In this document: piece after piece, positions 16,732 through 24,791 of the stretch
Position numbering within the stretch: position 1 is the first letter of the stretch
How the letters are laid out: each line of letters starts with the position of its first letter
Source: Burkholderiales bacterium
GTDB lineage: Bacteria; Pseudomonadota; Gammaproteobacteria; Burkholderiales; Burkholderiaceae_C
DNA length: 37,556 nucleotides
Assembly: GCA_016191995.1 (NCBI GenBank)
Contig: JACPVA010000075.1
Coordinates: 1-37,556 of the forward strand
Direction of reading: 5' to 3'
Notes under the pieces: generated by a model
Seen by the model: only the letters and a program-made list of their open reading frames with translations
Database searches by the model: none
Told to the model about the DNA's origin: nothing
Program-made: the position numbers and the translations under genes

Positions 16732-19059
16732 GGAGTGCAACCGCCCGAGCTGGCCCGGCGCAACGGTCAGGCGCTGCCCGTCGCTGAAGCGCACCTCCAG
16801 CGGCGTCTTGCGTGCGTTGAACGCCAGGTAGGTGCGGCGCCCGTCCGCGCGCTTGAAGACCGCGTGCAGCGGCGTGTCGGCGGTGATGCTGAAGTCCGGC
16901 AGGCCCATGGCCTCGAGGCCGAGCATGAAGCCCAGCGTGTAGCTGCGCGACGATCCGGCCTCGACCGACCCCCAGCGCTCCCAGGCCTGCAGGGCCGCGG
17001 CCGGGTCGGCGAGCGCGAGGTACTTGGCGAAGATGTCCTGCCAGATGTCCTTCGGCGGCGGCGGGTTGGGCTTCTTCGCGAAGCGGTTCCACAGCTCGGT
17101 GTCGGCCGGCAGCGTGGCCACGCTGCGCTTCACGAACGCCGGGTCGCGCCCCAGGTAGGTGTGCGCGGTGGTCACCGGCAGCAGGTTGATGCCCTTGATC
17201 TGGCGCGGGTCGTCGGTCCACCAGGTGTTGTGCTGGTACATGCCGCCGAACACCAGGCTGACCTCGACGTTCTTGTACTCGGGCGCGAACACCAGCCCGT
17301 GGAGGTCGAACCAGTAGTGGTTGATGGCCTCGATCTCGTTCGTGTAGAGGTAGATGCCGAGGTCGCGCAGCGGCTTGTTGCCGGTCACCTCGCCCCACAG
17401 GATGAGGCCGATCCAGGCGTTGATCGATTCGGACGAGGACTCGTTGTTGTTGCCGAACTCGCCCTTGCCGATGCCGTTGGCCCAGGTGTGGGCCTCGTAG
17501 GCGTCCCAGTTGCGCAGGAAGGGGAAGTCGGCGCGGCCGCGCTCGGTGGTGGCGATGTCGGCGATCAGCAGCTCGATCATGCCGCCCCACTTGTCCTTGG
17601 CGATCCACGCCGGGTCGCGCAGCCCGATCTCGGCCGCGGTGCGGATGAAGTAGCCGTACCAGAAGTGGTGGTCGTTGATCTCGGTGACCGCGAAGAACTC
17701 TTCGGGGTACATCGAGACCGCGCCGACGGCCTTGTCGAGCGCCACATACCCGCGATCGCTGTTCCCGCCCAGCCAGTCCTCGGCGCGCTTCCTCGCCAGG
17801 TCCAGCAGGCGGTCGCGGCGCGCGAGGTCGCCCTTCTGCTCGAAGAGCTCGGCCAGCTTCACCGTGCGCAGCAGGCCCTTGCCGGCCCAGTAGGCACTCC
17901 GGCCAACCTGCTGCAGATAGCGCCCGGCGACCGGGAAGTCCTTGTCCATCACGTCGTCGAGCTTGCCCAGGCGCTCCGGGTCGGTGATGGCCGGCCAGTA
18001 CGGCACGAAGCCGTGGTAGGCGGTGGTGGTCGTGAACTGCGGCGCCGCCAGCAGGCGCAGCGGGCCGCGCACGGTGTCGAAGGTCGGGCCGAGCCGGCCC
18101 TCCACCGAGGCGTTCCTGAACCACTGGTGCGGGTACAGGCCGAGCAGCGGGCCGCTGTCGGGGCCCTCCATGACCTGGGTCGTGGCCGTGAAGGTCGTCT
18201 CGACGCGGCTCGCCGCCTCGTCGTAGCGCCACTCGACGCGCGTCTGCCGGATGAAGGCGTAGGCGTGGCGCGTGAACAAGGCCAGCGTCTCGGCCTTGTC
18301 GTCCGGCAGGGCCGCCACCGACAGGTAGCCGGCACCCGCCGGCAATCGGGCGATCCACTCGGTGGGCGAGACGGATTCCCAGTTCACGCCGGTGGGGCCG
18401 AACATCGCATAGTTCTTGGCACCGACCTTCAGCGCCACCACGCGCGGGTCGGCCTGGGCGTGCAGGCGCTGGCCGGCGGCCGGCAGGCGCACGCGCAGGT
18501 CCCCGCGCGTGACCCGGATCGACGCGTACGGGTGCCCGCGTGCCACGGTGGTCAGCAGGTCGTCGTTGTCGCGCGCCATCGAGATGTCGATCGACCAGTC
18601 GTCGGCGGCGGCCAGCTTGGCGGTGCCGGGTTCGAAGGCCACGGGCGAGATCAGCAGCGGGTCGCGGTGCGGGTAGCGGATCTCGATGTCCTGCCGCCAG
18701 GTGGGCACCGCCTCCTTGGACGGCAGCGCGAACTCCAGGCCGGCCGGCGTCGCCTTCACGGTGATCGGCTGCACGAAGATGGCGTCGGGCTTGTCGCTGA
18801 AGGCCAGCGTGGAGTACCACTGGTTCGTCGGCGCCGCCCGCTCCAGCATGGCCGCGGTGCGGAAGGGGGCACGCGGCAGCGCCGGATCGCCTGCCTTGGG
18901 CGACAGGAAGTAGGTGCCCTCGCCCAGCTTGACCGGCTGCGCGACCGCCGGCTGTGAGAGGGCCAGCAGGGCACAGGCCGCGCTCGCGGCCACGGCCGCC
19001 AGGGCCTTCCAAGTGACCGAAGCCGTCGACAGGCTCCCGCGGCGGTTGGATGCAAACAT
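16726..19059 (-). CDS. Exported GH81 endo-beta-1,3-glucanase
   Basis: This 777-residue enzyme hydrolyses internal beta-1,3-glucan (laminarin, curdlan) bonds by inversion. A signal peptide covers about residues 1-41 (ALAAVAASAACALLALSQPAVAQP), so it is exported. GH81 hallmarks are APTNQWYSTLAF near the N-terminus, the N-terminal beta-sandwich, INDHHFWYGYF with Asp463 at the acid position, and FGNNNESSSESINAW with Glu540 and Glu544. The 77-residue spacing from Asp463 to Glu540 matches what I recall for characterised GH81 enzymes. GGGGAAG precedes the ATG by a few bases and supports the start. An operator lies 47 bases upstream in the divergent region shared with the porin operon. The enzyme probably supplies oligosaccharides for the porin and permease. 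Confidence 0.95.
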   Translation of the reverse strand: MFASNRRGSLSTASVTWKALAAVAASAACALLALSQPAVAQPVKLGEGTYFLSPKAGDPALPRAPFRTAAMLERAAPTNQWYSTLAFSDKPDAIFVQPITVKATPAGLEFALPSKEAVPTWRQDIEIRYPHRDPLLISPVAFEPGTAKLAAADDWSIDISMARDNDDLLTTVARGHPYASIRVTRGDLRVRLPAAGQRLHAQADPRVVALKVGAKNYAMFGPTGVNWESVSPTEWIARLPAGAGYLSVAALPDDKAETLALFTRHAYAFIRQTRVEWRYDEAASRVETTFTATTQVMEGPDSGPLLGLYPHQWFRNASVEGRLGPTFDTVRGPLRLLAAPQFTTTTAYHGFVPYWPAITDPERLGKLDDVMDKDFPVAGRYLQQVGRSAYWAGKGLLRTVKLAELFEQKGDLARRDRLLDLARKRAEDWLGGNSDRGYVALDKAVGAVSMYPEEFFAVTEINDHHFWYGYFIRTAAEIGLRDPAWIAKDKWGGMIELLIADIATTERGRADFPFLRNWDAYEAHTWANGIGKGEFGNNNESSSESINAWIGLILWGEVTGNKPLRDLGIYLYTNEIEAINHYWFDLHGLVFAPEYKNVEVSLVFGGMYQHNTWWTDDPRQIKGINLLPVTTAHTYLGRDPAFVKRSVATLPADTELWNRFAKKPNPPPPKDIWQDIFAKYLALADPAAALQAWERWGSVEAGSSRSYTLGFMLGLEAMGLPDFSITADTPLHAVFKRADGRRTYLAFNARKTPLEVRFSDGQRLTVAPGQLGRLHSP

Positions 19060-19105
19060 CGGCTTCCCCTTCTCGCACAGACACGCTCAGGGAGTCCATT
19101 GTTCG

Positions 19106-19119
19106 TGAAAGCGCTTTCA
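19106..19119. promoter_or_regulatory. LacI-family operator TGAAAGCGCTTTCA, GH81 side
   Basis: A perfect 14-base palindrome, 47 bases upstream of the GH81 ATG. I see no good -10/-35 pair next to it on the - strand, unlike the other three sites. GTAAAC at 19137-19132 is a weak -10 candidate. Confidence 0.87.
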
Positions 19120-19206
19120 TCGTGCGCCCGCGTTTACCCGGATATCGGGGCCCGGCCGGCCATGCCCGCGCAGCAGACACGAGGGTAAATACGCAGCGTG
19201 GATGCG

Positions 19207-19236
19207 TTGACGCCACCGCACCAACGACCGTATTCT
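19207..19236 (+). promoter_or_regulatory. Putative sigma-70 promoter of the porin operon
   Basis: TTGACG (19207-19212), an 18-base spacer and TATTCT (19231-19236) form a reasonable promoter. The operator starts 2 bases after the -10, the same geometry as in front of GH1. Confidence 0.6.
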
Positions 19237-19237
19237 C

Positions 19238-19251
19238 TGAAAGCGCTTTCA
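19238..19251. promoter_or_regulatory. LacI-family operator TGAAAGCGCTTTCA, porin operon
   Basis: A perfect 14-base palindrome, 33 bases upstream of the porin ATG and just past the predicted -10. Its location within a possible longer porin reading frame argues against the upstream start. Confidence 0.88.
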
Positions 19252-19284
19252 ACGCCATCCATCCAGCCCAAGGCGGCCCGTCCT

Positions 19285-20640
19285 ATGCAGCAAGCAATCC
19301 TTCGTGCACCGGGGAGCACCGATCGCCCCGCCGACACCTCGAAGCGTCTGGCCGGCCGGCTGCTTCCCGTGGCGCTGTGTGTGGCGGGCCTCGGCGCCGC
19401 GCCGGCGGCCGAGGCCGTCGAGGTCGGGCCCTTCAGCCTGACGGGCTTCGCCAAGGCCAGCGTCGGTCTCGTCAGCAATGGCTGCGACGACTGCCAGCGC
19501 GATCCCGGGGCGGCGCGGCACTTCATCTGGGCCGACGACGTCGCCTTCGGCCGGGAGTTCGGCGAACTCACGACGGACAGCGTCCAGGTCCAGCCCACGT
19601 TCGCGCTGAAGCTCGACCTGCCGCAAGGCTTCAAGTTCCGGGCCGCCTACTCGCAGCGCTGGCGCGACGGCAAGGCCGACCTGCCGGGCGCGGTGTACGA
19701 GCGCAGCGTGACCCTGGAGCACGAGTACTACGGCACGGTGATGATCGGGAACTTCCTGTCGCGCGGCTGGAACCGGGCCGACTTCCCGTACGCGTCCGAC
19801 GTCGGCCAGACCGCCTTCAGCGACGCCGGCGCCGCGTACGGCATCCTGACCCACGCGCTGCGCTACACCACCCGCCCGCTCTACGTGGCCGAGGGCGACC
19901 TGGTGCTCGAGGTCACCTACGACCAGGGCGACCGGGACTTCGAGCGCAACAAGCCGGAGCTCATCGAGCTCTGGGCGCTCTGGGGCCGCGGCCCGCTGCT
20001 CGTCGAGGCGGTCGCGCAGTCGGCCCGCAACGGCTCGCCGGCGGCCTTCGCGAAGGCCCCCTTCACCGGCCTGACGCCCTTCCCAAAGCGCGACGACGCG
20101 CAACTGGGCGGCAGCAGCCAGGGCATGTTCCTGCTGCTGGGCAAATACCAGATCGGCACCGCGTACGAGGTCTCGGGCGGCGTGCGCTTCAACCGCTGGA
20201 GCGGCGCCTACGCGGTGCCGCTGACGGAAGGGCCGCTGGCGCAGTGGAACAACCCCTTCAACGTCGATTGGGGCGGCGTCGATGCCGACGGCGTGCCCAA
20301 CCCCGGCTACTCGGCGCGCTCGACCGACTTCATGCTCGGCCTGCGCAAGTACGTCGACCCGAAGTGGGTGGCCTTCACGGGCCTGACCTACCTCGGCAAG
20401 GCCAGCACCGACAACCCCAGCGAGCGCGGCCAGAGCAACTCGGCCCTGTTCGCCAGCATCGGCGCCGACTACAACGTGGGCGGCGGTCTCAGCGTGTCGG
20501 GATCGTTCAATGCGGTCTGGTACAGCCGCAAGGGCCTGGCCCCGCTGAGCATGCCCGCGCACGACGCCTTCTCGAACGTCGATTCCCGCATTGCCAAGCG
20601 CGGCAACTGGGTGTCGATCGAAGCGAACTACGAGTTCTGA
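19285..20640 (+). CDS. Outer-membrane porin of the glucan locus
   Basis: The protein has 451 residues. A signal peptide spans about residues 23-46 (GRLLPVALCVAGLGAAPAAEAVE). The mature part starts GPFSLTGFAKASVG, shows alternating amphipathic strands rich in aromatic residues, and ends ANYEF with the C-terminal Phe required by the BAM machinery. CDDCQRD near the N-terminus could form a disulphide. I recognise it as a beta-barrel but cannot assign a named porin family; it lacks a plug domain and TonB box, so it is not a SusC/TonB receptor. The ATG at 19285 is chosen over an in-frame start at 19198 because the latter would place the operator inside the gene. It heads a five-gene + strand operon with gaps or overlaps of 1-21 bases and probably passes glucan oligosaccharides. 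Confidence 0.78.
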   Translation: MQQAILRAPGSTDRPADTSKRLAGRLLPVALCVAGLGAAPAAEAVEVGPFSLTGFAKASVGLVSNGCDDCQRDPGAARHFIWADDVAFGREFGELTTDSVQVQPTFALKLDLPQGFKFRAAYSQRWRDGKADLPGAVYERSVTLEHEYYGTVMIGNFLSRGWNRADFPYASDVGQTAFSDAGAAYGILTHALRYTTRPLYVAEGDLVLEVTYDQGDRDFERNKPELIELWALWGRGPLLVEAVAQSARNGSPAAFAKAPFTGLTPFPKRDDAQLGGSSQGMFLLLGKYQIGTAYEVSGGVRFNRWSGAYAVPLTEGPLAQWNNPFNVDWGGVDADGVPNPGYSARSTDFMLGLRKYVDPKWVAFTGLTYLGKASTDNPSERGQSNSALFASIGADYNVGGGLSVSGSFNAVWYSRKGLAPLSMPAHDAFSNVDSRIAKRGNWVSIEANYEF

Positions 20641-20654
20641 GTCCGAGGTCCTTC

Positions 20655-22400
20655 ATGATGCCCAATTGGCTCCACGCGCTGCCTGGCACCGTTTCCCGAA
20701 CCCTGGCCTTCGCCCTCGCGCTGGGCCTGGTCCTCGTCGTGGTGGCCTGCGGCGGCGGCGGCACCACGCCGCAGGCCGTGTCGCAGACGGATCGGCGCGC
20801 CTTGTCCGACGAGTTCCTGACGCGCACCGCCGTCAACTATTCGCCCTACCGCACCGCCGCCAGCGTGGACGACCTGGCGGGCGAGGTGATCACGCCGGCC
20901 AATGTGCTGGAGGACCTGCGCCTGGTGCAGGCCACCGGCATCGGCACCATCCGCCTGTTCACCAGCGGCATCTTCTCCCGCACCGTGCTGGAGGTCATCC
21001 GCGACAACGGGCTCGACCTGAAGGTGCAGCTGGGCGCCTACCCCAACCCGATCAACAGCCCGGCCGACGAGGCCGCCAACATCGCCGAACTCGACGCCTG
21101 CATCGCGCTGGCCAACGACTTCCCGGACATCGTCCTCGCGGTCAGCGTCGGCAACGAGACCATGGTCGAGTGGTCCGCGCACAAGGTGCCGGTGGCCGAC
21201 ATGGCGCGCTACATCAAGTACGCGCGCGCGTCGGTCGCCCAGCCGGTGACGACCAACGACAACTTCCTGTTCTGGGCCTCGGTGCCGAAGGCGATCGCCG
21301 AGACCATCGACTTCGCCGCGGTGCACGTCTACCCCTTCCTCGACACCTTCTACAACCCCACCGCCTACGACTGGCGCCAGAAGGACGTGGCCGAGGACCA
21401 GCGCGCGCGCGCGATGATCGACGCCACCGTCGTCGAAGCCAAGGCGCAGTTCGAGCGCGCGCGCAAGGGGCTCGTGCAGCTCAACCTGGGCACGATGCCG
21501 ATGACGATCGGCGAGACCGGCTGGGCTGCGGTCGACACGCCGGGCGGCCCGAACCTGGCCTTCCGCGCCCATCCGGTGAACCAGAAGATGTACTTCGACG
21601 CACTGCAACAGTGGGCGCAGGAGGGCCGGCGCGATGCCCAGGGCCCGAAGGCGATCTTCTACTTCCAGGCCTTCGACGAGCCGTGGAAGCAGGGCGACGA
21701 CGGCTGGGGGCTGTTCAACGCGAACCGCCAGGCGCGCTACGTGTTGCAGTCGCTAGGCACCTGTGGCGCGACCTGGGCCTGCGAGAGCGGCAGCTACACG
21801 CTCGCCGACGCCGTCAGCTGGGTGCCGCCCGTGCTGGCGCCGACGGTCGACGCGGCACGCTACACGCTCTACGCCGACACGCTGGTGGCCGGCGAGCTGC
21901 GCGCCACCGGCCTGCGCTGGGACCCGTTCGCGCTGACCGCTTGGCGCGACTCGTCCGACGGCGTGCCCAGCCCCGATGGCGGCGCCCACCTGGAGATCAC
22001 GCCCAACCCGGTGGACTTCGGCTGGGGCCTCTTCCTCTACTCGAACACCGGCGTGACGGAGAACCTGGAGGCGTTCGCCGGCGGCCACCTGAACTTCAGC
22101 ATCCGCAGCGACAGCTACCCCGGTCAGATCGAGGTAGGCATCAGCACCGACACCTTCGACCGCGACGTGCAGGAGGCCTTCCTGCAGATCGGCCCCGGCG
22201 ACTACGGCTACTGCAACACCAACCAGTGGTGCGAGGTCTCGATCCCGATCTCGGCCTTCCTCGCCGTCAATCCGAAGCTGGACCTGAAGTACGTCAACTT
22301 CCGCTTCATCATCGCCGACCGCTTCAGCTTCACCGGCAAGCCGCTGAACCTGACCGGGCTGCCGCTGCTGCGCATCGACGACATCCATTGGTCGCGCTGA
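20655..22400 (+). CDS. GH17 lipoprotein with C-terminal beta-sandwich domain
   Basis: The protein has 581 residues. A lipoprotein signal (LALGLVLVVVAC) is followed by Gly residues. The GH17 barrel spans about residues 60-370: VSVGNETM holds the acid/base Glu168, IGETGWA holds the nucleophile Glu287, and FYFQAFDEPWK is the final barrel strand. Residues about 395-581 form a separate domain (YTLYADTLVAGELRATGLRW, VDFGWGLFLYSN, LLRIDDIHW) that looks like a glycan-binding beta-sandwich of the type seen at the end of some exo-glucanases. GH17 enzymes are retaining beta-1,3-glucanases or glucanosyltransferases; which applies here is unknown. GAGG lies 6 bases before the first of two adjacent ATGs. 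The stop overlaps the start of GH30 by one base. Confidence 0.88.
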   Translation: MMPNWLHALPGTVSRTLAFALALGLVLVVVACGGGGTTPQAVSQTDRRALSDEFLTRTAVNYSPYRTAASVDDLAGEVITPANVLEDLRLVQATGIGTIRLFTSGIFSRTVLEVIRDNGLDLKVQLGAYPNPINSPADEAANIAELDACIALANDFPDIVLAVSVGNETMVEWSAHKVPVADMARYIKYARASVAQPVTTNDNFLFWASVPKAIAETIDFAAVHVYPFLDTFYNPTAYDWRQKDVAEDQRARAMIDATVVEAKAQFERARKGLVQLNLGTMPMTIGETGWAAVDTPGGPNLAFRAHPVNQKMYFDALQQWAQEGRRDAQGPKAIFYFQAFDEPWKQGDDGWGLFNANRQARYVLQSLGTCGATWACESGSYTLADAVSWVPPVLAPTVDAARYTLYADTLVAGELRATGLRWDPFALTAWRDSSDGVPSPDGGAHLEITPNPVDFGWGLFLYSNTGVTENLEAFAGGHLNFSIRSDSYPGQIEVGISTDTFDRDVQEAFLQIGPGDYGYCNTNQWCEVSIPISAFLAVNPKLDLKYVNFRFIIADRFSFTGKPLNLTGLPLLRIDDIHWSR

Positions 22401-23749
22401 TGTCGCTGGAGTGGTTGCGCTCGTCGCGCGACGGCAGCGAGCGGCTGGTCGTGCAGCCGCCGCTGCCGGCGCTGCCGCCCGGCGCGCCCGCGGCCGGCGC
22501 GCGGCTGTGGGTCGACACGAGCCGCCGCTTCCAGCGTCTGGAGGGCTTCGGCGGCGCCTTCACCGAGGCCGCGGCGACGACCTGGCTGCGCCTGTCGCCG
22601 GCGCAGCGCGAGGCCTTCCTGCGCGACTGCTTCGACCCGCGCGACGGCCACGGCTACACGCTGTGCCGCGTGCACATGAACAGCTGCGACTTCGCCCTGG
22701 GCAACTACACCCATGTCGAGCAGCACGGCGATGTCGGGCTGGAGAGCTTCAGCATCGCGCGCGATCGCGAGGCGCTGCTGCCGATGATCCAGGCCGCGCA
22801 GCGCGTGGCCGCGGCCGGCGGTCGCGCGCTGAAGCTGCTCGTCTCGCCGTGGAGCCCGCCGCCGTGGATGAAGGACAGCGGCCGCATGAACGAGGGCGGC
22901 CGCCTGCTGCCCGAGTACCGCGCCACCTGGGCGCAGTGCTACGTGCGTTTCATCCAGGCCTATGCCGACGAGGGCGTGCCGGTGTGGGGCGTGTCGGTGC
23001 AGAACGAGCCCGAGGCGCACCAGCGCTGGGACTCCTGCCTGTACAGCGCCGAGGAGGAGCGCGACTTCGTCCGTGACCACCTCGGCCCCGCGCTGCACGC
23101 GGCCGGGCTGGGCCAGGTGCGCATCGTCGTCTGGGACCACAACCGCGACGCGATGGTCGAGCGCGCGAGCGTGATCTACGCCGACGCCGAGGCCGCGAGG
23201 TTCGTCTGGGGCACCGGCTTCCACTGGTATGTCGAGGACCACTTCGACCATGTGCAGCTGGTGCACGACGCCTGGCCCGACAAGCAGCTGCTGTTCACCG
23301 AAGGCTGCCAGGAGGGTGGCCCGCACTGGGGCCGCTGGGAGGTGGCCGAGCGCTATGCGCGATCGATGGTCAACGACCTCAACCGCTGGACCGTCGGCTG
23401 GATCGACTGGAACCTGCTGCTCGACGAACACGGTGGCCCGAACCATGTCGGCAACTACTGCAGCGCACCGGTGCTCGCGGTGCCCGAGCACGACGCGCTG
23501 CACCACCAGCCCGCGTATGCCGCGATCGGTCACTTCGCGCGCTTCGTCCAGCCCGGCGCCGAGCGCGTGCTCGCCGCGGCCACGCGCGAGCGGCTGGAAT
23601 GCACGGCCTTCGCCAACCCCGACGGCAGCGTGGCGGTGGTCGCGCTGAACCGCAGCGACGAGTGGCTGTCGTTCACGCTGACGATCGACGGCGCCGCGCA
23701 CGCGGCCGAGCTGCCGCCGCACGCCATCGCGACCTTTGTGCGCCGCTGA
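22400..23749 (+). CDS. GH30 beta-glucosidase/beta-1,6-glucosidase, leaderless
   Basis: The 449-residue clan GH-A enzyme starts at an ATG that overlaps the preceding TGA. FQRLEGFGGAFTEAAA at the N-terminus, RVHMNSCDFALGNY, KLLVSPWSPPPWMKDSG, VSVQNEPE with acid/base Glu203, and LLFTEGCQE with nucleophile Glu301 are clear GH30 (glucosylceramidase-like) signatures. The C-terminal beta-sandwich ends with LPPHAIATFVRR. No signal peptide is present, so it should act in the cytoplasm. In marine laminarin loci GH30 enzymes remove beta-1,6-linked glucose branches; that role is likely but inferred, since the family also has other activities. Glucokinase follows 10 bases downstream. Confidence 0.9.
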   Translation: MSLEWLRSSRDGSERLVVQPPLPALPPGAPAAGARLWVDTSRRFQRLEGFGGAFTEAAATTWLRLSPAQREAFLRDCFDPRDGHGYTLCRVHMNSCDFALGNYTHVEQHGDVGLESFSIARDREALLPMIQAAQRVAAAGGRALKLLVSPWSPPPWMKDSGRMNEGGRLLPEYRATWAQCYVRFIQAYADEGVPVWGVSVQNEPEAHQRWDSCLYSAEEERDFVRDHLGPALHAAGLGQVRIVVWDHNRDAMVERASVIYADAEAARFVWGTGFHWYVEDHFDHVQLVHDAWPDKQLLFTEGCQEGGPHWGRWEVAERYARSMVNDLNRWTVGWIDWNLLLDEHGGPNHVGNYCSAPVLAVPEHDALHHQPAYAAIGHFARFVQPGAERVLAAATRERLECTAFANPDGSVAVVALNRSDEWLSFTLTIDGAAHAAELPPHAIATFVRR

Positions 23750-23759
23750 ACGAGCCGCG

Positions 23760-24770
23760 ATGGGCGACGCGCCGACACCCGCCACCGCTCGCATGCTGGC
23801 CGACGTCGGCGGCACCAATGCCCGCTTCGCCTGGCAGGCCGGCCCCGGGGCGCCGATCGACGCCGTGCTCACGCTGCCCTGCGCCGAGCACGACTCGCTC
23901 GCCGACGCGGTGCGGCGCTACCTGCGGCAGACCGGCCGCGCGATGCCGCCGGACTGCGCGATCGCGATCGCCAACCCGGTGCTCGGCGACCGCGTGGCGA
24001 TGACCAACCACCACTGGACCTTCTCGATCCGCGAGCTGAAGGCCGAGCTCGGCCTGCAGCGGCTGCGGGTCGTGAACGACTTTACCGCGCTGGCGCTGGC
24101 GCTGCCGCGGCTGGGCCCGGCCGACCGCTGGCAACTCGGCGGCGGCGAGCCCGAGCGCGGCGCGGCGATCGGCCTCATCGGGCCGGGGACCGGCCTGGGT
24201 GTGTCAGGGCTGCTGCCGATCCATCGGGGCGGCCGCGACGGCTGGCTGCCGATCCAGGGCGAAGGCGGACACGCGACGCTGGGCGCGACCAACGCGCGCG
24301 AGGACGCGGTGCTGGCGCTGCTGCGCAAGTGGCACGTGCATGTCTCGGCCGAGCGCGCCGTGTGCGGCCAGGGGCTGGTCGACCTCCATTCGGCGCTGCA
24401 ACAGCTCGACGACACGCCGGGCCCGCAGCTGACGGCCGCGGCCATCACCGAGGCCGGCGTCGCCGGCCGCGACGCGCGCTGCACCGAGGCGCTGCAGCTC
24501 TTCTGCGCCTTCCTCGGCATCGCCGCCGGCAACCTCGCGCTCACGCTCGGCGCCCGTGGCGGGGTGTATATCGGCGGCGGCATCGTGCCGCGGCTGGGCC
24601 GCTGGTTCGCCGGCTCGCCGTTTCGCGAGCGCTTCGAGGCCAAGGGCCGCTTCGCGGCCTATCTGCAGCCGGTTCCGGTGTACGTGATCGACACGCCGCA
24701 GTCACCCGCCTTCCTCGGTGCGGCCGAGGCGCTGGACGCGGCGTTGCCGCTCGCCGGCCTCGCGGACTGA
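23760..24770 (+). CDS. glk: Glucokinase
   Basis: This 336-residue ROK-unrelated bacterial glucokinase (Glk family) phosphorylates glucose with ATP. LADVGGTNARFAW is the phosphate-1 motif, VVNDFTALALALP includes the catalytic Asp, LIGPGTGLGVSGLLP and QGEGGHATLGA bind glucose and phosphate, and GGVYIGGGIVPRL is the adenosine motif. The ATG at 23760 (MGDAPTP) is chosen over one 8 codons earlier that would overlap GH30. Its place in the glucan operon shows that free glucose is produced in the cytoplasm. The glucose 6-phosphate can feed the nearby zwf gene product. Confidence 0.95.
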   Translation: MGDAPTPATARMLADVGGTNARFAWQAGPGAPIDAVLTLPCAEHDSLADAVRRYLRQTGRAMPPDCAIAIANPVLGDRVAMTNHHWTFSIRELKAELGLQRLRVVNDFTALALALPRLGPADRWQLGGGEPERGAAIGLIGPGTGLGVSGLLPIHRGGRDGWLPIQGEGGHATLGATNAREDAVLALLRKWHVHVSAERAVCGQGLVDLHSALQQLDDTPGPQLTAAAITEAGVAGRDARCTEALQLFCAFLGIAAGNLALTLGARGGVYIGGGIVPRLGRWFAGSPFRERFEAKGRFAAYLQPVPVYVIDTPQSPAFLGAAEALDAALPLAGLAD

Positions 24771-24791
24771 ACCCCAACGCGAAAGCCGCCG

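Noticed and set aside
14483..19258. A single 1591-codon - strand frame joining the region of GH81 and the lipoprotein
   Set aside because: GH81 is encoded in a different frame there. The lipoprotein has its own signal peptide and start at 16567, with promoter and operator upstream, so no giant fusion exists.
19198..19284. Upstream start for the porin adding 29 residues
   Set aside because: It would put the -10 and the LacI operator inside the coding region, and the signal peptide fits the ATG at 19285.
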